A DNA stretch of 64,000 nucleotides from Bacteroidota bacterium. Lineage in GTDB: Bacteria > Bacteroidota > Rhodothermia > Balneolales > HLUCCA01. The stretch is from the NCBI GenBank assembly GCA_020832235.1, contig JAFIEZ010000010.1, positions 186,001-250,000 of the forward strand, written 5' to 3'. Numbering within the stretch: the stretch's first letter is position 1; every line of letters begins with the position of its first letter. The translations under genes and the position numbers were made by a program. Shown piece by piece: positions 1-8,497 of the stretch. The notes under the pieces are model-generated. The model was not told the DNA's origin. It was given only the letters and a program-made list of their open reading frames with translations, and made no database searches.

Positions 1-209
1 CAATGACAATTATTTCCCAGGATATACGTGATTTCATAGAGATGTCGGTTTCAATGTATGCCTTATTATATGGAGGTTTACGTAATGGAGGTCATGAAAG
101 TTCAACCTGACAGGCATAATGCTTAATTTACTCAAATTGATACGGGAATCTCGCTCAGATGATAACATCTGACGTATTAACTGCATAACGTTCACAACTT
201 TTAAAAACT
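1..209. other. Left-edge leader, no confident gene
   Basis: No recognisable gene. One plus-strand frame is open from position 3 to a TGA at 108-110 (35 residues) and could be the end of a gene entering from the left or chance. The rest is an AT-rich leader of the hydrolase gene starting at 210. It holds a short hairpin (155-172) and a loose promoter-like pair, TTGATA at 137-142 and TGATAA at 160-165. Confidence 0.3.
155..172. repeat. 7-bp inverted repeat upstream of first operon
   Basis: TCAGATG (155-161) and CATCTGA (166-172) are perfect inverted copies around the 4-base loop ATAA. No T-run follows, so it is not a classical terminator. It lies 38 bases before the ATG at 210 and could be an operator or a leader hairpin. 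Confidence 0.4.
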
Positions 210-920
210 ATGAAAACAAAACTTATTTGGTTAGGTCACTCTGCATTTCAATTAACTACACCTACCGGCAAGGTGGTTTACATAGATCCATTTTTATCGG
301 GTAATCCCAAGACACCCGATGCGTTTAAAAAAGTAGAAAAGGCCGACTATATTCTGCTAACGCATGGTCATGAGGATCATGTGGGCGACACCCTTGAAAT
401 TGCCGCCGGTACCGGGGCAAAGGTTGTAGGTAATGTAGAGCTCATTGGATTGTTGAAAAAAGCAGGCCTTGCACAGTCGCAGGCTGTTGAATTCAACAAG
501 GGCGGAACCTTACAATTTGAAGGATTTACCGTTACGCTGGTATCGGCAAATCATAGCTCTTCGTACAAGATGGAGTATGCCGGGGAGGCGGGTGGCCTCG
601 TTGTTCGCATGGAGGATGACCTCACGTTTTATCACATGGGCGACACGAATATCTTCGCAGATCTAGAATTTTATGGAGAGATGTACAAGCCCGACCTCAT
701 CGCGGTACCTATTGGGGATTTGTACACGATGGGTCACTTTGAGGCTGCCTTATGCTGTGAATTAATTGGGGCACCGTTTGCTGTACCCATTCACTATGGC
801 ACCTTCCCTGCGCTTACAGGATCACCGGAATTGTTTCAGGCTGCAGCCGCAGAAGGGTCCGATACAACGGTGCTGATTCCGAAGCCCGGTGAAATCATTA
901 CCTTGCCTGAAACAGCATGA
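210..920 (+). CDS. UPF0173-type metal-dependent hydrolase (MBL fold)
   Basis: A 236-residue metallo-beta-lactamase-fold hydrolase, probably a cytoplasmic two-metal enzyme of unknown substrate. The HxHxDH motif is present as THGHEDH (residues 51-57). Further likely metal ligands are H115 (SANHS), D145 (GDTN) and H195 (PIHYGTFP), in the order and spacing of the UPF0173/YtkL family. There is no signal peptide. The stop codon overlaps the next start as ATGA (917-920), so this is the first gene of a translationally coupled operon with an M20 amidohydrolase, a cupin and a pseudouridine synthase. No clear Shine-Dalgarno sequence precedes the ATG. Family assignment is secure; the physiological substrate is unknown. 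Confidence 0.9.
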   Translation: MKTKLIWLGHSAFQLTTPTGKVVYIDPFLSGNPKTPDAFKKVEKADYILLTHGHEDHVGDTLEIAAGTGAKVVGNVELIGLLKKAGLAQSQAVEFNKGGTLQFEGFTVTLVSANHSSSYKMEYAGEAGGLVVRMEDDLTFYHMGDTNIFADLEFYGEMYKPDLIAVPIGDLYTMGHFEAALCCELIGAPFAVPIHYGTFPALTGSPELFQAAAAEGSDTTVLIPKPGEIITLPETA

Positions 921-2122
921 TAAACAGGCAGATAGAAGAGCTGGCTCACGGAGTGTACGACAAATTGGTAGATTTACGTCGCCATTTTCATCGACATCCG
1001 GAGCTCAGCTATCACGAGTTTAACACCACACAACGGATTGTAGAAGAGTTGGAACCGCTCGGTTATGAAGTTCATCGTCCACTTGAAACAGGATGCATTG
1101 CGGTGTTGAAAGGGGGCGTAGAGGCCGACCGTGTATTGGCCTTACGTGCGGATATTGATGCGCTGCCTATGGAAGAAGAGGGTGACTACAAAGCAGACTT
1201 TCTTTCGCAGGTACCCGGTGTGGCACATTGCTGCGGACATGACTTGCATACGGCCAACCTGTTAGGCGTTGCGCATATATTATCGAGCTTGCAAGAGCAG
1301 ATTCCAGGTACCGTGGTGCTCATTTTTCAACCAGGAGAGGAGAAGCCTCCCGGAGGTGCCCGCCTGCTCATGGAGACCGGTTTATTACAACGTCTGGGTG
1401 TTCAGGCCATATACGGACTGCATTCGTATCCCTATGGTCAGGTAGGAGAAGTTTCGTTGATTAAAGGTCCTATGATGGCCCGCCCCGATGAGTTTGTGCT
1501 AAAGGTTATTGGGAAGGGTGGTCATGCCGCCATACCGCAAAAAGCCATAGATCCGGTGGTTATTTCAGCGCAGATCATTACGGTCATCCAAAGCATCGTA
1601 TCTCGTTCGGTTAATCCGTTGGAGTCGGCCGTTGTGACCATCGGCAAAATCGCCGGAGGTACAGTTTGCAACGTCATTCCCGACTCGGTCATCATGCTGG
1701 GAACCATTCGATCGTTTTCAGAGGAGCTCAGCGAACGCATCAGCCGTCAGATTGAACAAACTGCCACTGGTATCGCCAACGCCGCAGGGGCAAGCATAGC
1801 ATATGAGCTGATAAAAGGTTACCCTGCCGTTGTGAATACGCCCTGGGCAGTGGATGCACTGGAACAAACGGCTGCTGGATTACCCGGAGTACGGGCTGTT
1901 CCATTAGCAGAACCGATCATGGCCGGCGAAGACTTTGCATTCTATCAGCAGGAGTTTCCGGGCAGTTACATGTATCTGGGCACGGGAAGTCCGCAGGCAG
2001 GGTCCGACACCTGGAACTGGCACCATCCGTGCTATAACACCGACGAACGGGCCATGATTACCGGAATGTGCCTGATGGCAGCATTGGTTTTTAACCCGAA
2101 AAGTACACAATCAAAATCATGA
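917..2122 (+). CDS. M20-family amidohydrolase
   Basis: A 401-residue amidohydrolase/peptidase of the M20D (hippurate hydrolase, N-acetyl-amino-acid deacetylase) group, expected to cleave N-acyl amide bonds with two divalent metals. Visible motifs: ALRADIDALP (76-85) with the first metal Asp region, HCCGHD (104-109) followed by H111, the GEEKPPGGA loop near 140 that carries the catalytic Glu, a central H in KGGHAAIP (dimerisation/catalysis), and AGEDFAFYQ near the C-terminus. Length is normal for the family. It overlaps both neighbours by ATGA, indicating coupled translation. The exact substrate (acetyl-diaminopimelate, hippurate, indole-acetyl conjugates) cannot be read from the sequence. Confidence 0.9.
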   Translation: MINRQIEELAHGVYDKLVDLRRHFHRHPELSYHEFNTTQRIVEELEPLGYEVHRPLETGCIAVLKGGVEADRVLALRADIDALPMEEEGDYKADFLSQVPGVAHCCGHDLHTANLLGVAHILSSLQEQIPGTVVLIFQPGEEKPPGGARLLMETGLLQRLGVQAIYGLHSYPYGQVGEVSLIKGPMMARPDEFVLKVIGKGGHAAIPQKAIDPVVISAQIITVIQSIVSRSVNPLESAVVTIGKIAGGTVCNVIPDSVIMLGTIRSFSEELSERISRQIEQTATGIANAAGASIAYELIKGYPAVVNTPWAVDALEQTAAGLPGVRAVPLAEPIMAGEDFAFYQQEFPGSYMYLGTGSPQAGSDTWNWHHPCYNTDERAMITGMCLMAALVFNPKSTQSKS

Positions 2123-2574
2123 AGCTGGCATTTGATAACATACAAGGACCTGTATATCAGCTTACTCAAACCGACTGGCAGGACGGACTGCAGGCATCAC
2201 GTGAGAGTCCGCGCGGCAGGTTCATCCTTCCCATTCACCGCCGGCAAGATGCGCTTGTGCAGCGCATGCTCAATTTCATGCAGCCCGGAACGTATGTACG
2301 TCCCCATCGGCATCCGCGACCCGGAGCCGTAGAGTCTATTGCCGTGCTGAAAGGGGCCATCAGGTTTCGTATATTTGATGACAGAGGAAAGGTTACCCGT
2401 GAGTTTGATTTGAAAGCTGGCACTCCGCACAGTGTTGTTGATATAGAACCCCATGTCTGGCACGCCTTTGATGTACTCGAACCTGACACCATCCTTTTTG
2501 AAACGAAAATGGGACCATATGATGTGAACCTCGATAAAGAGTTTGCCTCATGGTCTGAAGAAGAACGCTACTAA
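2119..2574 (+). CDS. WbuC-like cupin metalloprotein
   Basis: A 151-residue protein resembling the WbuC cupin family, whose members often sit near polysaccharide or sugar-modification genes. The cupin metal-site pattern is visible as RPHRHPRPGAVES, giving H63, H65 and E72, with a second histidine patch at H112/H115 (EPHVWHAF). No signal peptide. It overlaps the upstream amidohydrolase by ATGA and its stop abuts the ATG of the next gene, so it is the third gene of the coupled operon. Family assignment rests on the motif and size; the catalytic role of WbuC-like proteins is not established to my knowledge. Confidence 0.8.
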   Translation: MKLAFDNIQGPVYQLTQTDWQDGLQASRESPRGRFILPIHRRQDALVQRMLNFMQPGTYVRPHRHPRPGAVESIAVLKGAIRFRIFDDRGKVTREFDLKAGTPHSVVDIEPHVWHAFDVLEPDTILFETKMGPYDVNLDKEFASWSEEERY

Positions 2575-3510
2575 ATGAAAATCCGCCTCAATAAATATAT
2601 CAGTGAAGCCGGTATCTGCTCCCGTAGGGAAGCCGACCGAAAAATAGAGCAGGGCAAGGTTCGTGTGAATGGCCGTGAGGCATCCTTAGGGGATGTTGTA
2701 GGTGAATACGATAAGGTTCTGGTGGATGGAAATCCGATTAAGAACATGGTACAGCGCGTGTATCTGGCCTATAACAAGCCCGTTGGCGTAACGTCAACAA
2801 CCGAACGCAGCGATCCTGATAACATCATCAAAGCGGTTGGTTATCACGGCGGACGTATTTTCCCGGTTGGAAGACTCGATAAAGACTCTCACGGTTTGAT
2901 TTTGCTCACCAACGACGGAGATATTGTTAATAAGATTCTCCGTGTGAGCAATGAGCACGATAAAGAATATCTCGTAACAACCGACAAACCGGTTACCGAT
3001 GATTTCATAAAAAAGATGGGTTCGGGAGTAGATATTTTAGGCATCAAAACCAAGGCCTGTCCGGTTGAGCCTCTGGGTACCCACGGCTTCAAGATTATCT
3101 TGCAGCAGGGGATGAATCGTCAGATCAGGCGTATGTGTAAAGCATTGGGCTACACCGTTCGTGATCTGCAACGTGTTCGGATCATGCATATTCAATTGGA
3201 TAGTCTTGCTACGGGCACCTGGCGCTTTCTAGACGATAATGAAATAGCGACGTTGCTTGAAAAAGTATCGGATAGTGATGATAAGCCGGCGAAGCGGTCG
3301 CCTTACAGAACACGAAAGCCTGTAAACAAGCCTGGTAAATACTCTCACCCCGAGCCCGAGACTACTACAAAGGGTAGACCTGTAAAAGGAGGTCGCTCGG
3401 GAAGGCCAGGAAAAGGTCCGGGCAGAGGGAGCAATTCTGCAAAAAGCGGCAAACCGCAGCGGTCGAGTACGAGAAATACAACTACGCCCAAACGCTCGAC
3501 CCGAAAGTAA
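2575..3510 (+). CDS. RNA pseudouridine synthase, RluF/RsuA type, with basic tail
   Basis: A pseudouridine synthase of the RsuA/RluB/E/F family that isomerises uridine in rRNA or tRNA. Residues 1-50 form an S4 RNA-binding domain. The catalytic motif GRLDKDSHGL (99-108) supplies the nucleophilic Asp102, and LLTNDGD follows. MNRQIRRM is the usual C-terminal catalytic-domain motif. After about residue 245 comes an ~65-80-residue Lys/Arg/Pro/Gly-rich tail with no fold I recognise, making the protein longer than a plain catalytic domain requires and probably adding nonspecific RNA affinity. Its ATG follows the cupin stop directly. RluF is the best guess; RluB-like specificity is possible. Confidence 0.88.
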   Translation: MKIRLNKYISEAGICSRREADRKIEQGKVRVNGREASLGDVVGEYDKVLVDGNPIKNMVQRVYLAYNKPVGVTSTTERSDPDNIIKAVGYHGGRIFPVGRLDKDSHGLILLTNDGDIVNKILRVSNEHDKEYLVTTDKPVTDDFIKKMGSGVDILGIKTKACPVEPLGTHGFKIILQQGMNRQIRRMCKALGYTVRDLQRVRIMHIQLDSLATGTWRFLDDNEIATLLEKVSDSDDKPAKRSPYRTRKPVNKPGKYSHPEPETTTKGRPVKGGRSGRPGKGPGRGSNSAKSGKPQRSSTRNTTTPKRSTRK

Positions 3511-3527
3511 ATCCTTCTCGTTTGTTT

Positions 3528-3544
3528 GGGCTTGGGTTAAGCCC
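3528..3544. terminator. Short convergent hairpin, possible weak terminator
   Basis: GGGCTT (3528-3533) and AAGCCC (3539-3544) form a perfect 6-bp stem with a 5-base loop. It lies where the pseudouridine synthase gene and the oppositely oriented NUDIX gene converge and overlaps the NUDIX stop codon. There is no T-run on either side, so termination is only suggested by position. Confidence 0.35.
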
Positions 3545-4193
3545 TATCCCTAAAATTATCGGCCGACCTGCTTAGGAGCTGCATAAACTCGCTTAATATC
3601 ATGGCAGTTGCTCCCCATAGCGGCACCTTTTGATGAACACGCCAAAACGGAACAGTTAAGGTTTGATTTCGAAGGTTCCACGTTTCTTTTGACTGTTTAT
3701 GGGGGTCTGAAAGCGTGGCAACATCCACCTGAAATGCCTCGGAAACTTCGAACGGTTCAAGTGTTAATGCAGGCAGCTTATCAATCCACGCAACCACAGG
3801 GTATATGAGGTTACCGGAATGAGGTACATGCAAGGGAGTTAGTCTGCCCAACATTCTCGGAGCATGAACCGGCACACCGATTTCCTCGTAGGTCTCGCGG
3901 AGAGCAGCCTGTTCGGGTGTTTCCCCTTTTTCAATACGTCCACCCGGCAGGCTGAGCTGACCGCTATGCGAAAGCAGGCGACTGCTGCGAAGCGTGAGGG
4001 TAAATTGAGTACGCAGGCTTTCGGGATGCGGACTTAAAAGCAATAGGACGCCACTTTCTCGTGTATTAGGACCGGGTTTTGGAACAGGTCCAGCCGTTGT
4101 GCCTTCGGCATGTGGAGCCATAAGCAACTGAGCCTGTTCTCCGGGTAGCGGTTTATTCAGGAGGGATGTTATCTGTATTTCGTTCAGAATCAC
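3537..4193 (-). CDS. NUDIX hydrolase, CoA pyrophosphatase-like
   Basis: A NUDIX hydrolase, probably of the CoA-pyrophosphatase (NudL/PCD1) group that splits CoA into phosphopantetheine and ADP. The Nudix box is complete: GGRIEKGETPEQAALRETYE followed by EIGV. The upstream LLSHSGQLSLPGG is typical of CoA pyrophosphatases. An ATG exists at 4289, but it would overlap the preceding S46 peptidase gene by 86 bases and add residues unlike the family. I prefer the GTG at 4193 (218 residues), 10 bases after the S46 stop. It is the last gene of the M28-S9-S46 run and probably co-transcribed. Start codon uncertain; family call good. Confidence 0.82.
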   Translation of the reverse strand: MILNEIQITSLLNKPLPGEQAQLLMAPHAEGTTAGPVPKPGPNTRESGVLLLLSPHPESLRTQFTLTLRSSRLLSHSGQLSLPGGRIEKGETPEQAALRETYEEIGVPVHAPRMLGRLTPLHVPHSGNLIYPVVAWIDKLPALTLEPFEVSEAFQVDVATLSDPHKQSKETWNLRNQTLTVPFWRVHQKVPLWGATAMILSEFMQLLSRSADNFRDRA

Positions 4194-4203
4194 TACGACA
4201 ACG

Positions 4204-6381
4204 TTACGGATGTGCTCCGGTTGAAATCTCCCGGACCAATCGCTCCGCCTGGTAAACGTGGCGTAACGACTCAAGCATACCACGAGCATCTACGTTCACC
4301 GCCCGGGCACTGCGGTCATCTAGTATGAAATCACTGGATCCCATCCCTTCAATGTTGCTGTCGAAGGCAAGGCCAACCACTTCCAAATGAATATTGACCA
4401 CCGGAGAGCCCGAATTACCTCCAATAATATCGTTTGTTGAAACGAAGTTGATTGGTGTAGATAAATCCAGAGTTATACTCGGGCGTTTCCATAAATTAGG
4501 CAGGTCCCATTCAGGCTCACCGACGTGCGAGTGATACCGGTCGTAGAGTCCATAGAATGTGGTAAATGCCGGTGCTACAGTCCCGTTGTACGCATACCTG
4601 GCTACCACACCATCTGAAATGCGCAGTGAAAAGGTGGCGTCGGGTGGAATACTGGTTCCATAAACCGCAAACCTCGCTCTGCCGAGCTGAGATAGTAGTT
4701 CGCTTTCTTCAGCTGTAAGAAGTTGATATTGTTGCTGCGCTTCCAGAAAGTTTGGTGCGAATTGACTAACCAAGGCAATCATCGGATCATCTGACTCAAT
4801 TATATTGCCGGATGCAAGCATGGCTTCCGTTCCCTCATGCGAGACCAATGCCGATTCTTGCAAGATTTCATCGGCAACCTGTTCCGCATTTCTGCCATCC
4901 ATCATGTCGATAAACACAGGATGGTCTGCACCCAGGATGTCTTCGAATAGCCCTAATCGGCTGATTAACAGACTACGATCGAGCATGGCGGGCTTGTCGG
5001 TTATCGATACCAAACGGGCACTGAGTTGATCAACTTGTGCTTCCGGCATTCCCGTTTGTCGATAGTAATCGTACAGAAATGCGAGCAATCCTCTTTGCAT
5101 CACGGATGAAGAGAGGCGTGAATTCGGACTAATTCCCAGTCCGGGATAATTAAATCGGGCCCAGGCAATTTTCTCTTCCTGGATTTCGGCGATACGGTCG
5201 AAAATAGGAAGGAAATCTGACGCAAGAGCAGGGTCACCTGCAATAGCCTCTCTGAAGCGGTTCTCGTTATCTACCCGTCTGCCCATCAGAAATGGATCAC
5301 GCAATGCTTCTACCTGTCCGCCATAGAATTTATCGGCGTTTTTAAGCGCAAATATGAAATTTCGCAGATCCATTTCTTCGGCCGTATCAGGGTCGTAATC
5401 ACTGAAGGCTTCCAGCCCGGAAATGGCCCTGTTGATATATCGGGCTCTGAAATAATCGCCATATATTCCTCGGTAAGTCAGCTGCGATACGGTCTGTTGA
5501 CGCGTGGTACTGCCCGGGTTTCCAATTAGAAAAACAGCATCACCCTCCTTGAGGTCGTTCTTTGCGAATGGGAAATAGTAGGGGGTATCTAATGGTTTAT
5601 CATCCACATACACCCGGTAGAAGGTCATGTCCAGATTATAGCGAGGATAGGTGAAGTTATCGGTATCGCCTCCAAAATAGCCGATTACCAACTCCGGAGC
5701 CATAACCATGCGGATGTCGTTGTACCGTCGGAAGGTGTATGCCGAGTAGCGTCCGCCGTTGTAGAGTGAAACGATTTGTACCAGCATATCTTGCCGGTCT
5801 TCAAACTGGGCATTGAGTTCGGCCTGTAATGATTGAACTGCTGCGCGACGGGCATCCGCAGGTTCCATGCTGCTGGCATCGATGGCGGATAGGATTTGAT
5901 CAGTGACATCTTGAATATCAATGAGCTGATCAACATAATAGTTTTCAATTTTGCGCTCATCCTCAAGCTGGGCGGCGTAAAACCCGTTATCCAGCAGGTT
6001 TTCTCCCTCAAGACTGACCTGTGATATCTGCTCGCGGGCGCAGTGGTGGTTGGTCATCACCAATCCGTTTGCGGAGATAAATGAACCCGAACAATTCGGT
6101 AACCGTACGGCTCCGAGCCGGGCCCGCTCAAACCAGGCTTCATCGGGATCAAAATCATACGTCTCGCGAAAATAATCAACGGGAGCGTATTCAAACGTCC
6201 ACATCCTGCCGTTATCAAAAATACCAGAGGGTACAGGGTCAAAGGTTGGCAATGAGCTTTGCGAAACCGTTTCAGAGGTTTGAGGCAGGCTTTCCGTACG
6301 GACGGTTTCCGCACTGCTCGCACAGCCAACGAAAATAGTAGCGGCTACGAGTAGAGAGCCAAATAAACGAAGATGATTCAT
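4204..6381 (-). CDS. S46 dipeptidyl-peptidase (DPP7/DPP11 family), lipoprotein
   Basis: An S46 serine dipeptidyl-peptidase that removes dipeptides from peptide N-termini outside the cytoplasm. I start at the ATG at 6381 because it gives a lipoprotein leader (MNHLRLFGSLLVAATIFVGC, lipobox FVGC); a longer frame begins at 6429. The catalytic His lies in MTNHHCA and the catalytic Ser in GGNSGSP near the C-terminus (about codon 658 from this start). Eighteen residues after that Ser the sequence reads FDSN: the position that is Gly in DPP7 and Arg in DPP11 is Ser here, so P1 preference is unclear. Length, about 725 residues, is normal. Neighbours are two other exported peptidases. Confidence 0.9.
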   Translation of the reverse strand: MNHLRLFGSLLVAATIFVGCASSAETVRTESLPQTSETVSQSSLPTFDPVPSGIFDNGRMWTFEYAPVDYFRETYDFDPDEAWFERARLGAVRLPNCSGSFISANGLVMTNHHCAREQISQVSLEGENLLDNGFYAAQLEDERKIENYYVDQLIDIQDVTDQILSAIDASSMEPADARRAAVQSLQAELNAQFEDRQDMLVQIVSLYNGGRYSAYTFRRYNDIRMVMAPELVIGYFGGDTDNFTYPRYNLDMTFYRVYVDDKPLDTPYYFPFAKNDLKEGDAVFLIGNPGSTTRQQTVSQLTYRGIYGDYFRARYINRAISGLEAFSDYDPDTAEEMDLRNFIFALKNADKFYGGQVEALRDPFLMGRRVDNENRFREAIAGDPALASDFLPIFDRIAEIQEEKIAWARFNYPGLGISPNSRLSSSVMQRGLLAFLYDYYRQTGMPEAQVDQLSARLVSITDKPAMLDRSLLISRLGLFEDILGADHPVFIDMMDGRNAEQVADEILQESALVSHEGTEAMLASGNIIESDDPMIALVSQFAPNFLEAQQQYQLLTAEESELLSQLGRARFAVYGTSIPPDATFSLRISDGVVARYAYNGTVAPAFTTFYGLYDRYHSHVGEPEWDLPNLWKRPSITLDLSTPINFVSTNDIIGGNSGSPVVNIHLEVVGLAFDSNIEGMGSSDFILDDRSARAVNVDARGMLESLRHVYQAERLVREISTGAHP

Positions 6382-6451
6382 ACTTATCGGGATGTTGTTC
6401 ATAATAAAAACGCCGATATGTTGAAACACATCGGCGTACAGGGATTGTCAA

Positions 6452-8497
6452 TTAAGGTTTGAGCCACTGATCAAGCCAGCCGTAAAATTCACGATGCCAG
6501 AGCAGGCTGTTTTGAGGTGATAAAATCCAGTGATTTTCATGGGGGAAGATGACCATTCGACTTGGAATACCCAGTCTGCGGGCTGCCGTGAAGGCTTGCA
6601 TGCTTTGTCCCAGAGGAACGCGATAGTCAAGCTCACCATGAATAATCAGCATAGGCGTGTTCCAATGTTGCACATAGGTGTGCGGAGAGTGTTTGTCGTA
6701 ACTTACGGGTCTTGGGGTCTGCCAATATGAGCCACCCAGATCGTGATGCACGAAAAACATCTCTTCGGTTTCGCCATACATGCTTTCCAGATGAAATACT
6801 CCGGCGTGCGAGATGAACGCACTGAAGCGATTCTCATGATTACCGGCCATCCAGAATACGGAGTACCCTCCGAAACTGGCTCCTACCATGCCCAGTCGGT
6901 CGGAATCTACATAGGGTTCTTCCGACAGGTGATCGATAGCAGAAAGAAGATCTTGCATGGCCTGACCTCCCCAGTCTCCGCTGATCTGCAGGTTCCAGTC
7001 CTGACCGAATGATGGAAGTCCGCGTCTGTTTGGTGCAACTACGATGTAGTCGTTGGCTGCCATCACCTGAAAATTCCATCGGTAAGAGAAGAACTGAGAT
7101 ACCGTACCCTGTGGACCTCCCTGTGCGTAGAGCAGGGTCGGATAGCTTTTCGACGGGTCGAAATCCGGCGGATAAATGACCCAAACCAGCATTTGTTTAT
7201 CGTCTGTTGTGGTTACCCAGCGTTGTTCTACCCGGCCCATATCGGTTTCGGAGAGCAGATGCTGATTAATATTTGAAAATGCAGTAGTACGACCATTCTC
7301 GGGATCCACGCGGAATATTTCTACAGGGGCCGACATCGACATTCTTGCGGCAATGATTTCGGTTCTATTTCGAACGGTAGATAGATCAAATGCTGTGAAA
7401 TCGTGTGTTCCGCTGGTTATTTTGCGGATGTTGGGTTGATTTCGTCTGGTGCGGAAATCATAGGCGTGTAGTTGTACCGTAGCTTCAATGCCGCTCAAAA
7501 AGTAGATGGTATTCCCATCCGGACTCCAGCGATGTGCGTTTACATTCTGGTCGAAACCAACAGATAGCTCGGTTATGGAACCATCCTGCATCGTACGCAT
7601 CATCAGCCTGTAACGGTCGGCCTCGTACATGGGGGTTTCCATGCGCAGCCAGGCTAACCGAGAACCATCGGGAGAAAAAGCAGGATAAAAATCATACCCG
7701 GAATTGTCCTCGGTGAGGTTCGTTGTTAGCCCGGTTTCCAACTCGTACAGATAGAGGTTGGAATTCGTTGAATATGCGGCCTCAACACCGGTCAGCTTTT
7801 TGGATGTGTACACAATCGCACGACCATCAGGACGCCAGGTAATCTGAGATGAACCGCCGAATGGTTTCAAGGGAGTGTCGTAGGTTTGACCTTCCATGAT
7901 GTTGATTAACTCGCCCGTAATTTGTCCATCAGCATACGGAGCAATGTGCAGATGACGATAGGTACCATCGTGCCAGGTATCCCAGTGGCGATACATTAAA
8001 TCATCTATAATTCGCGCTTCTGCTTTTGGCAGGTCGGGATGCAGGTCTATCGCCAGATCGTCCAGTTTGATATTGCGCGTAAACGATATGTGCTTTCCGT
8101 CAGGAGCGTATTGAACGAACGCAATACCGCCCTGAATGTCGGTAACCTGCCGGGCGTTGCTCCCGTCGGTGTTTACCTCCCAAAGCTGACCACCTCTCAT
8201 GAAGCCAACGGCTCCACCATCGGGTCTCCAGATAGGAGAGCTGCCTGATACCAATTCTGTCGGCTCGCCAGAGGGCAATGATTGCATCATCACCACGGTG
8301 GAAGAGGTGTTTTCTTCGGTCAACATCCGGGTAACGGTGTACACCACAGTTCGACCATCCGGTGAGACTACCGGAGAGCCCACACGTTGAATCTCAAGCA
8401 TACGTTCAGCAGTGAGCCGATGCTGTGCGGTCAATGAAAAGGCACTGACCACTATAAGGGTAAGTGATAAGGCAAGGGTAATAAGATTACGATACAT
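6452..8497 (-). CDS. S9 family peptidase, secreted
   Basis: A prolyl-oligopeptidase-family (S9) enzyme of 681 residues. The N-terminus is a signal peptide ending near FSLTAQ. Residues ~30-400 are a WD40/TolB-like beta-propeller with repeated PDGR/SPDG motifs (for example SPDGRTVVYT, RPDGRAIVYT, SPDGSRLAW). The C-terminal ~260 residues are the alpha/beta-hydrolase domain with nucleophile motif GASFGGY (Ser near 538), GELDYRVP with the likely catalytic Asp, and HENHW with the catalytic His. The family acts as dipeptidyl- or acylaminoacyl-peptidases. The gene overlaps the M28 peptidase gene by one base and sits 70 bases before the S46 gene, suggesting one operon for sequential peptide trimming in the periplasm. 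Confidence 0.92.
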   Translation of the reverse strand: MYRNLITLALSLTLIVVSAFSLTAQHRLTAERMLEIQRVGSPVVSPDGRTVVYTVTRMLTEENTSSTVVMMQSLPSGEPTELVSGSSPIWRPDGGAVGFMRGGQLWEVNTDGSNARQVTDIQGGIAFVQYAPDGKHISFTRNIKLDDLAIDLHPDLPKAEARIIDDLMYRHWDTWHDGTYRHLHIAPYADGQITGELINIMEGQTYDTPLKPFGGSSQITWRPDGRAIVYTSKKLTGVEAAYSTNSNLYLYELETGLTTNLTEDNSGYDFYPAFSPDGSRLAWLRMETPMYEADRYRLMMRTMQDGSITELSVGFDQNVNAHRWSPDGNTIYFLSGIEATVQLHAYDFRTRRNQPNIRKITSGTHDFTAFDLSTVRNRTEIIAARMSMSAPVEIFRVDPENGRTTAFSNINQHLLSETDMGRVEQRWVTTTDDKQMLVWVIYPPDFDPSKSYPTLLYAQGGPQGTVSQFFSYRWNFQVMAANDYIVVAPNRRGLPSFGQDWNLQISGDWGGQAMQDLLSAIDHLSEEPYVDSDRLGMVGASFGGYSVFWMAGNHENRFSAFISHAGVFHLESMYGETEEMFFVHHDLGGSYWQTPRPVSYDKHSPHTYVQHWNTPMLIIHGELDYRVPLGQSMQAFTAARRLGIPSRMVIFPHENHWILSPQNSLLWHREFYGWLDQWLKP

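Noticed and set aside
3-110. Open frame at the left edge as a real gene end
   Set aside because: Only 35 residues, no recognisable domain; left as unresolved leader.
4194-4289. ATG at 4289 as NUDIX start
   Set aside because: It would overlap the S46 gene by 86 bases and add residues without family resemblance; the GTG at 4193 is adjacent to the S46 stop.
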